Shown here: one piece after another, positions 1 to 12,000 of the stretch
How positions within the stretch are numbered: the stretch's first letter is position 1
Layout: every line of letters begins with the position of its first letter
Source: Clostridia bacterium
Lineage (GTDB): Bacteria; Bacillota; Clostridia; CAKSNL01; HGM11501
Direction of reading: 5' to 3'
DNA length: 64,000 nt
NCBI GenBank assembly: GCA_017411325.1
Contig: JAFQQJ010000040.1
Location: forward strand, 62,001-126,000
Notes under the pieces: model-generated
Databases searched by the model: none
Seen by the model: the letters and a program-made list of their open reading frames with translations, nothing else
What the model was told of the DNA's origin: nothing
Made by a program: the position numbers and the translations under genes

Positions 1-3000
1 TTCATAGCCGTTATTAAGCCTTGCTTCAAAGCGAAGATTCTCTGTTGTCTTTACGGTGTCGCCGGAAGCAACTTCCCTTTCGCTGCCCGAAGGGCTTACT
101 GCAATAAGCTTTATGCTTCCGCCCGCATTATCCTTATTAAATGTAACCTTATAGCTTTCAATTCCACCTATGCTTACCGGGATATCGAGATTTCCGCCCT
201 GGAAAAATTCCGCTGTGAATATGGCTGTGTTTTCATTTTCATCTACAAAGTCATTAAACACATAAGTGCTTAAGGTTATACCGTCTTCTGTAACAGAGTA
301 AAATCCTTCCGGAAGCTTTGTTCCTTTGTAGCTGATTCCGTAAAGCTTCATACTGTCATTGAAGGCAATTTTTACAAATACAGAATCCGGCTCCTCAGGA
401 TCGAATGCAAGATTTTTTCCTATAAGCTCCGCTCCCGTTATCTTCTTATCGGGACCGGGCTTTAAGAATCTTATTTCTGCACCCGAAGCATAGTTACCTT
501 CACCGTATTTTATATTGAATTTAACCTTTTTCGCTTTATAGTTAAAGTCAAAATCTGTTCTTTGCACTTCGTACTTATTGCCTGTTTTATACTGGAAGTT
601 TTCGCTTTTTATTTTCTCCCACAAAGGATTGCCTGCTTCGTCCTCGGTAACGGAAATATAAACATCCACATCGTAGAACGTTCCTGCCGTTCCGCTTCGT
701 CTGGGATAGTAATTAAAGCCTGAAATTTCTGTCATCTCACCGAAATCCACATAGAGATCCATGGGCGTCGAATCCATTTCATTGCCGGAATGCCATGAAT
801 GCCAGTAGGTTTCTATGTTTCCGTCAAAAATTCTTATGGCGGGAGCATAGTCAGTCTGGCTATCTGCTTCTATAACCCATGTGTCCTTTGCATCAATTTC
901 TTCCGACAGAAGAACATCGTTGTACTTTTCATATTTTGAAAGGAACATAAATTCCGAGATGGAAACTCCGGTTTCGGAAACAGAAACTGCATCAATTCTT
1001 ACAGCTTTTGCTTTTAAGTTGCATTTGAATATATACTCATTGTCCGAAGAGAAGGATGCTGTTGCAAACTTTTTGAAGTTTACCCCATCTTCGCTTACAA
1101 ATATATCCGCCTGCTTTAACGTTGTACCATCTTCTGAGTAGTACTTGATACCGCTTAACGATGTAAGGGAATCAAACTCCAAGGTAAAGGAAGGTTTATC
1201 GCCCGCTTTTGCCTTATATGCTGTCTTTTCGTCCCCGTCAAACGCATATTCAATTCCGCTTTCACCCGTAGCTTTACCGTCAAGCCTTTCAGAAAGGTTT
1301 ATCTCCCTTAAGTTTCCGCCGTCTGTATAGCCCATATTGCGCTTATAAATTTCAAGCTCCGCTCCTGTTGAAAATACATTACTCTGGGTTTCAACCGATA
1401 CAAACTTGATTCCCGTAAGGGTAAAGTTTTCACCAAAGAGAATTTCTCTGGGATTAGTATCTTCGTTTCCGCTGTATACCCATTTATCTCCTCTTGCAAT
1501 AAGGTAATAATCGCTTCCGTTAACCGTTCCGTAAACCTCTGCCACGGTTATTTTATTGCTTCCGTTTCTGGGGACATATTTAATTCCCGATACGACTATT
1601 TCTTCTCCGAAATTAACGGTTACCGTATGCGGAAGCTCTTTTACAGGTACAACTCCGTCAGAAGTTACTATGTACTGAGAATGCCAGTAATTTCCGTAGT
1701 CTCCGTCGAAGAGCTTTTCAACTCCGGCAGAAGGATTAGCCGTATCTACCGAGCATTCAAAGTTTGCGGGTGAATGAATTTTTATAGACTCTATATTAGA
1801 AGGCTTTATGGTTTTATAGCTCTTTAATCCCTTTATGACGTGCATATCGGAAATAGCTGCCTTATCCCATTCCCCTTCATCAAAGGAAACCGCAATATGA
1901 GTAAGGTCAAGGTTGAAGCCGAAATCAGTAATAAGAGTGCCGGAGCCTACTCCTTTAAGCATTCCTATTTCAAACCAGGTGCCACCGTCAACACTTCCGT
2001 AAATTTTACTGTTTCTGATAACCCCTGCATTTTTATCCTTGATAAGACGTATTCCCGAAACGGAAACAGCCTTATCAAAGGTGTATTTAACATAAGCCTT
2101 ATCGCTGTTAAATACGGGAGCATTCTTAAAGTCTGTAAGAATTGTTACAACTTCTCCTGTTTCGTCTAAAGAAGATGCTTTTCTTACTTCCTTAATATCG
2201 GTTACGGTGTTTTTAAGGTCTGTTTCTGAAAGTACAATATCCTCAGGATCAATATAGGAAAGGCTTCCTAATAAATAGCTGTCCTTAAGGCTTCCGAGCA
2301 CCTTGATTTCACCTGTTACTTCATCCACTACATCGCTTACAGCGATATTTTCATGCTCCGTAAATATGAAGCTGTCGCCGATTTTTATAAATGTAACTGC
2401 AGAAAAAGCTGTATCAAGCTTATCAGACGGAATCTCTTTAAGGTCTACTGCAAATGAAGGGATTTCATCAAGTTTATTAAATGAATTATCTCCACTCGAA
2501 GCACTCTTGATATAGCCCGAAACAGCTTCAAAATTACCCTTATAGATATCAGCCTTATAGGTTTCAAATATGCTTTCGGGAATTACTATTGTTCCGTAGG
2601 AATATTCTCCTTCCACATCAAAAGCCTTAATTTCTGTTATAAATCTGACAGTACCGGAAGTTACCTCTCCCGCTCCGTTTACATAAACACCTGTATCATA
2701 ATCGGTGCTTAAGGCTATTTTACCGGGAACAAAGATAAGCTTGCCCTTTGATGCAAAGCCGCGAAGAGCAGCATCAGAATCCGAAACAAAGTTATATGCT
2801 CCGTCAAAATCTCCCTCAATTACGCCAAATTCGCTTCCCGCATTTCCGAAGGTGATTCCGCAGGTTCCGTCAACATCCCCTGTCATAACAAGGGAATCTT
2901 CGTCACTTAAGGTAACATTGTTAGTTCCGCCCGCATTAAAGGTGTTGCCCGTGATATTTACCTTTCCGGATATTTCCAGTTTACCCGATGCTGTAACAAC

Positions 3001-6000
3001 TACACCTGCACCGCTCGATGCTTTATTGCCGGTAATTGTTCCGCCATTTATACTAAGAGTTCCGCCATTTACATGGAAAGCACCGCCTCCGCCTGTAACG
3101 CGGCAGTCCGTAACCAAGCTTCCCTCTTCCATATAAAGATGCGCACCCTCATATATAATTGCAGCACCGCCGTTTGCCGCGTAGCCGTTTTTGATTACGG
3201 TACCGCTCTTCAAAGTAAGTATACAGGGCTTTGTCGCTCCGCTGTCGGTTGACATAAGCTCAAGATGCTTTCCGTTCAAGTCGATAGTGACGTTACTGAA
3301 TGCACCTCCTGCTTCATTTACAATTCTCAGCTGGTTTTCTATGTCATCAGCTAATGTAACTGTAAAGTTTCCGCCTTCGAGGTTTGTACCATCAAGCACA
3401 TATCCGCCTGTTGTACCAATATTCCCTGCAGGCCATGTAACATCCTTAAGAAGATGGACGGTTTCTCCGTTTGCCGCCTTTATGGCAGTTATGAAGCTAT
3501 CGTAAATTACACCCTCGTCCGCGCTGTCTCCGATATATGCTTCTCCCACAATGGGGAAACAAAGCTTTCCGCTCTTTATGCTTCCGACCTTTTCGGAATC
3601 GGAATCCATAAAGATGTTTTCTGCACCGGAGGCAGTATCTGATGCAATACCGAACTGCATTCCCTTTCCTGCCGCACTAATCGTGATACCGATTTTGCCC
3701 GTAAGAGCCCCTGCAAGATTAAAGGAATCATGATCGGTAAGCTTGACGTTTTCCGCGTTGGTTCCGTCAAGATTCGTATTTCCTGTAACAGTCGCATTTC
3801 CCGAAACATTTAACGTTCCTGTCTGGGCAACAATCACACCGCCGCCTGAAGATGCCTTATTTCCGGCGATTGTTCCGCCCGTCATTGTAAGTGTTCCGCC
3901 GTTTACATGGAAAGCACCGCCACCGCCTGTGGTAGAGCAGTTTTCGATTCTTCCGCCTTCCATAATAACAACGCCGCCTTCATTTATGATGGCAACACCG
4001 CCGTTTGCACCGAAACCGTTTTTAATTAAAACGCCCTCTTTTATTATGAAGGTACTTACGTTGCTTCCTGTTCCCGTTACCTGGAAATGTTTTCCGGCAA
4101 GGTCTATCGTTACATTTTGGAAAGCGCCTGATTTTTCGTTTAAGATTGTGCTGTCTCCTGAAAGTGTAATCTTAAAGGTTCCGCCTTCCGGATTCTTGCC
4201 GTCAACTATAAATCCGCCGCCTGTTCCGATGTTGCCTGAAGGCCAGGTAACATCTCTTAAAAGATGAACTGTTTCTCCGTTTGCCGCTTTTACGGCATCT
4301 GTAAAGCTTTCGTATTTAACGCCTGTTTCATAGTCATCACCTATGTAGCAGTCACTGTTTTCATAAACCTCGTCAATAACCTTTACTTTACATGAAGAAA
4401 GCTTGGTGCTTCCCATATAAATGTCAAGTGTTGTCTCGCCCGCCTTTAAGCCCTTAACCGTAAAGCTTTCATTATCATATATCGCAATGGTTTCGTCGGC
4501 TGACTTTACAGCAAGGTTTGCAGATGCATTATAATATATGCCGTCTGCCACAGGAACTGCAATGACAGTTTCATTTATAGCGGTCTCTATTCCCTCTTCC
4601 GTTACTTCGTTTCCGTAGTAATCAAGAAGTTTTGAAGATGTGGGATTTATCGCACTGCCATTTAATATCTTGCTTATCACATTTCCTGCTTCGTCACCCA
4701 GCTCGTTATAGCCCTTCTGTCTGTAGTGAATGTCGGGCTTTAAGTCGGATGCTTTTTCAGGAATTTCATATCCGTAATAATCGTAAAATTCATCCGCATC
4801 GGTATACTTTTCTTCAAAATATGCCTTTACTCCCGCATCGGTTCTCCATACATCCGTATTAAAGATAAGGTAGATATTTTTATATTCTTCCTTTGCGGAG
4901 TTTGCAAGATAAAGCTGTGCCATACGGGGGCCTGACATATAAAAGTCCACATCCCCGTTTGAGTTTGTTCCTGCTCTTACAAGCCAGATACCGGCATAGT
5001 TTATACCGATTTCGTTTTTAAGACCGGTATACATATTGGCAAACATGGTCTTATATTCTGCCATTGTGTTTTCACTTGATGTTCCTATTCCGTCGGAGCA
5101 GCCTTGAATCCAGAAAAGACCTGTTTTGCCGTCGTCGATAACGTAATGTCCGTCATCTTCTATAATGCTCTTTACCTTCTTCACATATTTAACGGTTTCT
5201 GCATAACTCGAAGGATTGGAATTTGCAGGGTCGAATCTGTCCATAATCTGAGCGCATACACCGGTATTTACAACCCATACAGGCATCTCCCATTCATCGG
5301 AAAGTCTTGCGCCAAGTGCGCTTGCGGCACCTGCGCCCCACTTATTGCCTTCGGGCGCCCAGTTACCTATAACACTTTGGGGTCTTCCGCCGTTTTTCGC
5401 TGTATATGTTGCCGTTTCAAAGCTTATATCGCCTTCGGGAATATCCGAGTCAAGAGTGTTTGTTATAAAGAATTTTCCTTCATACTCCCCTGTTGCCTTT
5501 GGTGCAAGGGTGTAATCGGAATATGCACCGGCAGAGTTACTCTGTCCTGAAATTAAGACTACAGCAATAGGTGCTTTTTCGCCTTTAATAATGTAAAGCT
5601 TACCGCCTGCCTTAACAACCGCTCTTCCGAGACCTGTTGCAGTTATTACAGAGTTTTCATAGGAAATCACCGTACTGTCAGAGCAGGCCTTGCCGTCGGT
5701 CGAAACCGTCTGGCATAAAATCTCTGCTGATGCAAGGTTATATGTTTCCTTATACTTAAGTGTAACTGTTTCTGCACCCAAATCATCTGCGGCATCATCA
5801 AGAATTTCAAGAACGCTGTCTATATCTTCTGCCGCATCAACAAGGCTTACATATTCCGAATTTTCATTTCCTGTAAGTACTTTAAGCTCCTTTTTAGCAT
5901 TTTCCTTCACATCCGAAAGCTCTTCGCCAGAGCCCTGAAGAGATGCAAAAGCAATGCTTCCGTCTTCATTTATCTTTGCATAAAGAGTTTCTTTCTTGTC

Positions 6001-9000
6001 CGAAACTATATTAGCTGCGCCTTCATAAGTATTGCTTTCAGCTTTTCCTATTACTGTGCCCTCTTTTGCCCCGTCAAAGCTAAAGCCGATACTTCCCGTA
6101 AGATGCCCTTTAAGCACGAATGCATCTTTTCCGGTTGTTTCCACATTATTTTTTGCAGTTCCGTCGGTATGAGTATTTCCCGTTATAGCAGGATTGCCTG
6201 ATAAATTCAAAACGTTTAAATACTTTGGCGTTCCCACATTATTTACGTAAATACCGCCACCGTTGGAAGCTTTGTTGCCGGCAATTTTACCGCCGGTTAT
6301 ATTAATCTTTGAGGTTTCTCTTACAGCTGAAATCGCACCGCCATAGGTTTTTGCGCTGCATCCTGTAATTTCTCCGCCCGTCATATTGAAGGTCGCACCA
6401 TTTAAGGAAAAGGCACCGCCATCGGAGTCAGATATGCAGTTTCTTACGATACTTCCTTCGTTCATGGTAAATGTACCTGACTGAACAAATGCAGCACCGC
6501 CAAAGCCCGCTTTACCGTTTTCAAGAATAGCCCCGTCATTCAATGTCACCTTGCAGGCACCTGTCATAAAGAACTGATAGCCGTTAAGGTCGAATGTTAC
6601 ATTTGAGAAGTTGGCTTCTGTTCCGTAACCCGTTATCTTAAGATTCCCCGAAAGTTTTACCTTATAGTTTCCGCCCGATCCCTTACCGTCAAGGCTAAAC
6701 TTTGTTCCTGCAGGAATTTCCGTCCCTGAAGGAATTTCTGTATCGCTTATAAGATGAACGGTTTTTTTCTCTGCTGCCATAATTGCATCATAAAGGTTTG
6801 AATACATTATTCCGGTATCGTAGCTGTCACCTATGTAGCAAACGGGATTTTCTGCTTCTGTTACCTTAACGGGATAACTTGCAAGAAGAGTTTCGCCATA
6901 ATACAATTTTATGGTTGTTTCTCCCTCTCCTACGCCTTTTACCTCAAATGTTTCGCTGTCAAAAACAGCCACATCGGGATTATCTGATACAACCGTAAGA
7001 TTAAAACTTGCATTGTAGTAAACATTTCCGATGACAGGAACAGCAACCGCCTTTTCATTGGCACGAAGTGCAAAACCGTCTTCTGTAACGGGATTTCCGT
7101 TGTAGTCATAAAGCGAAGCCTTTGTTACGCTTCCGCTGTTACCATTCATAATTTTGGATATTACTTCACCCGCAATATCGCCCATTTCATTATAACCCTT
7201 CTGGGAATAATGTATGCCGGGCTTTATGGTATCTAAGGTTTCAGGGAATTCATAACCGTAATATTCCTTGAATTTGTCTTCGTCTGCATAGCGGTTTATA
7301 AAGTGGTTTTTAACGCCCTCGTCATATCTCCATATATCGGTATTTAATAAAAGATATATGTTCTTATATGCATCAGCCGATGAATTTGCCATATAAAGCT
7401 GTGCAAGACGGGGGCCTGTCATATTAAAGTCTTCAGGTACGTTTGTGCTCTTTCCTGCACGAACAAGCCAGATTCCCGCATAGTTTATGCCGATGTCTTT
7501 CTTAAAGCCCTCGTACATATTCATAAACATGGTTCTGTATTCATCCATAGAAGTTCCGCTGTTTGAGCAGCCCTGAATCCAGAACATACCTGTTTTATCC
7601 TCGTCTACAATGTAATGTCCGTCTTCTTCTATAATGGCAAACGCCTTATTCATATACTTAACCACGTTATTATATCCGTGATGGTCTTCCTTCGCAGGAT
7701 CGAAATATTCCATACGGTATCCGCTTCTGCCTGCATTTACAACCCAGATAGTCATATCCCATTCATCGGAAAGACGTGCACCGAGCTGATTTGCAGTACC
7801 TGCTCCCCAGGTAAACTGTGCCCATGAGCCCGCAGGATTTTCAGGCTTACCGCCATTTTCTGCCGTATATACGGCGTTTTCCATCGACATATTGTCAACG
7901 GAAAGTGTCCAGTCCATGGAGTTTGTAACAAGATAGCGACCTTTATAGTCCCCTGTTGCAGAAGGAGCTTCTTCATAGTTGGATTCGGCACCGGCAGAGT
8001 TACTCTGTCCTGTTACAAGGACAACTGCCATTTTAGCTTTTTCTGTTTTTACAAGGTATTTATCATCCCCTGATTTCACAACAGCTCGTCCGAGTCCTGC
8101 TGCGGTAATACCTGATGCTTCCGCTTTTATAACAGTGGTGTCGGAAAGCTCTTTCCCCTCCGATGAAATGCCCTGATACAAGATTTCGGCTGATGTAATA
8201 TCAAAGCTCTTATTATAAGGAAGATTTATAACTTCCGCTCCAAGCTCTTCTGCGGCAGAATCAATAATATCATAAACAGCTTTTTCGCTTGTTGCAGATG
8301 CAATTTCTGTAATGTATGTAGATATATCTCCGTCGGTTAAAGCATTTAATTCTTTTTCTGCTTCTTTTTTAATTTCCTCAAGGGTTATTTCTTCTGCATT
8401 TCTTTTTTCAAAAACAAGCTTTGATTCTTCATTTATAGTTCCTGTAAGTTCGCTGTCAGAATCGGCATAAATATTTTCTGCACCGGTAAATGCAGTACTA
8501 TCTGCGCTTCCGAATACAGTTCCTGACGCAGCACCATTAATTGTTATTCCTGCATTTCCCGTAAAGTTTCCTCCAAGGATAAATGCCGTGGCAGAAGATA
8601 CTTCTATATTATTTGCATTACCGGAAACAGTATTTTCCATAATTTTCGCGCTTCCTGATATCTTAACGGTATTTGCCGCACTCTTTGTGCTTATATATAT
8701 ACCGCCACCTTTATTGGAAGCTTTGTTGCCTTTTATGCTGCCGCCACTTATCTCAATGACTGCCTTTTCTCTTTCAGAAGAAATTGCACCGCCGTTTGTT
8801 TTTGCTTCGCAATTTTCAATTGTTCCGCCGTTCATATAAAGCTTACAGCCATTTAAGCTGAAGGCACCGCCTTCGTTTTCAGATATGCAGTTTCTTACCG
8901 CAGAGCCCTCATTCATCGTAAATGTCGCTGACTGAATGAATGCCGCACCGCCCGGTCTGCCGAATCCGTTTTCAAGCACAGCTCCGCTGTTTAGTGTAAC

Positions 9001-12000
9001 CTTGCAGGTTCCCGTAATCCAGAAATTAAATCCGTTAAGGTCAAAAGTAACGTTGCTGAACTTAATATCTGTTCCGTATCCCGTTATATTAAGCTGACCT
9101 AAAAGCTTTACTGTATAATTACCGTCTTGTCCTTTTCCGTCAAGGCTGAACTTTGTTCCTGCCTCAAATTTTGTGCCTGCAGGAAGTTCAACATTTTTTA
9201 TAAGGTGAATTTCTCTGCCGGCAGCTTCGCTTATTGCAGTAAGCAGAGAAGAATATTTAATTCCGCTATCCTCAGTATCACCTATATAACAAACCGCACC
9301 CTCAGCCTCGGTAATTTTAACGGGGTAAGATGCAACAACCGTTGCGCCGTAATAAACCTTTACCGTTGTTTCACCCTTGCTTATACCCTCTAATTTCAGG
9401 CTGTCGTTGTCATATTTTGCAACAGCTTCGTTGTCGCACTTAACCGTAAGATTAAAGCTATCATTATAATATACATTTTGGGCAACAGGAACTGCAATTT
9501 CTTCTTCGTTGGCTCTCATCTCAAAGCCTTCGTCACTCACGGGATTTCCGTTGTAGTCATAAAGCGAAGCCTTTGTTACGTTTCCGCCATTTCCCTTCAT
9601 TATCTTTGCTATTACTTCACCCGCAATATCGCCCATTTCATTATAACCCTTCTGGGAATAATGTATGCCGGGCTTTATGGTATCTAAGGTTTCAGGGAAT
9701 GTGTAACCGTAATATTCCTCGAATTTGTCTTCGTCTGCATAGCGGTTTATAAAGTGATTTTTAACGCCCTCATCATATCGCCATATATCGGTGTTCAACA
9801 CAAGATATATGTCCTTATATGCATCTGAAGATGAGTTACCCATAAAAATCTGTGCCATCCTGGGTCCTGACATATAAAAGTCTTCCGGTTCGTTTGAGCT
9901 CTTTCCTGCACGAACCAGCCATATGCCGCAGTAGTTTATGCCGATGTCTTTCTTAAAGCCCTCATACATATTCATAAACATAGTGAGGTATTCTTCCATA
10001 GACTTACTGTGATGACCGGAAAAAGAACCGTTGGAGCAGCCCTGAATCCAGAACATACCTGTTTTCTCTTCGTCAACTTCGTAGTGTCCGTCTTCTTCTA
10101 TAAGGGCAAATGCCTTATCCATATACTTAACCACATTACTGTATCCATGAGGATCGGAATATGTGGGGTCAAAATAATCTATGCGATATCCGCTTCTTCC
10201 TGCATTTACAACCCAAACGGTCATATCCCACTCGTCGGAAAGTCGCGCCCCAAGCTGACTTGCAGTTCCTGCACTCCAGTTATGATTAGACCATGAACCC
10301 AGTGTATTTTCCGGTCTTCCTCCGTTTTGGGCTGTATAAACAGCATCTTCTATCGACATATTGTCAACAGAAAGTGTCCAGTCCATGGAGTTTGTGACAA
10401 GATAGCGACCTTTATAGTCTCCTGTTGCAGATGGTGCTTCTTCATAGTTGGATTCCGCACCTGCAGAGTTACTCTGTCCTGTTACAAGAACAACTGCCAT
10501 TTTAGCTTTTTCTGTTTTTACAAGGTATTTCTTTTCTCCGGATTTCACAACAGCTCGTCCGAGTCCTGTTGCAGTAATGCTTGATGCTTCCGCCTTTACA
10601 ACAGAGGTGTCGGAAAGCTCTTCACCCTCCGATGAAACGCCCTGATACAAAATTTCGGCTGATGTAATATCAAAGCTATTATTATAAGGAAGATTTATAA
10701 CTTCTGCTCCAAGCTCTTCTGCGGCAGAATCAAGAATGTCATAAACCGCCTTTTCGCTTGTTGCATATGTAATTTCTGAAAGGTATGAAGATATATCATC
10801 GTCAGTTAAAGCCTTTAATTCTTTTTCTGCTTCCTTTTTAATTTCCTCAAGAGTTATTTCTTCTGCACTTCTTTTTTCAAAAACAAGCTTTGATTCTTCA
10901 TTTATAGTGCCTGTAAGTTCATTGTCAGCATCAGAATAGATATTTTCTGCACCGGTAAAGGCTGTACTATCTGTGCTTCCTATTACGGTGCCGTTTTTAG
11001 CATTCGGGAAAGTAAGTCCAACTTTGCCTGTAAGATTTCCTGTAAGAGTGAGCTTGTCGGCAGATACGGTTTCAAGGTTGTTTGCCGAATCATCTTCCGA
11101 CAAGGTATTACCTGTAATCTTAATTCCGCCCGATAAACTTACCGTACTTGATGCATCGGAATAAATTCCGCCTCCGCCAATTTTGGCGGTGTTTCCTTTA
11201 ATTTCACCGCCTGCAAGAATAACCTTTGATGCGCTTCCTATTGCGGCAACAGCACCGCCCTGCTGTTCTGCTTTACATCCTTCAATTGTTCCGCCATTCA
11301 TTGTAAAGGTTGCACCGTTTAAGCGAAGTGCACCGCCAACGCTGTCAGCTTCGCAGTTTTTAATTAAGCTGCCTTCGTTCATCGTGAATTTAGCCGCCTC
11401 AACAAAGGCACATCCGCCACCGCTTGCCGTGTCGTAACCGTTTTCAAGGATTGCACCGTCATTCAATGTCATTTCGCCGTTTCCGGTAACATTGAAGTGA
11501 TAGCCGTTTAAGTCAACAGTTACATTTTCAAAATATGCTCTGTTGGAGTATCCCCTTACGGTAACGTTTCCGAGCAGCTTAACCTTAAAGTTCTCTCCGT
11601 CGCCGTTTTCACCGGTAATTATAAAGTCAGCACCGGCTGTTGCATTCATTCCCTCCCATACGGCATCCGAAACAAGATGAATTGTAACATTTTTGTCTCC
11701 TGCTCCTTCTATGGCCGCTTTAAGGGTTTTATATTTGGTGCCTGATGCTTCATCGTCACCTATGTAGCAAACATAGTCGCCCATTGCAATTATTTTTCCG
11801 CCTATTACGGAAAGGTCAAAAGTTCCGTTATCATATGAAAGCCCCGTAAGTTCTGTGACAGATTCATCACTCACATTTCCGATTTCGCTTCCTTTTTTTG
11901 CACTTGTCATTGTTATGCCGATTTCGCCTGTCAAAGCACCGGTAACCTCAAAAGCATTAGTTCCTGTTATTTCCACGTTGCTTTCTGTTTCTTCATCAAG

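Noticed and set aside
3743..4267. Plus-strand open frame of 174 codons, proline-rich
   Set aside because: It is the complement of the Gly-rich beta-helix repeat; similar proline-rich frames appear opposite every beta-helix module, so it is a composition effect.
7979..10645. Two nearly identical short plus-strand frames (7979-8176 and 10448-10645)
   Set aside because: They are the complement of duplicated esterase segments in the giant gene and were used only to measure the repeat period.
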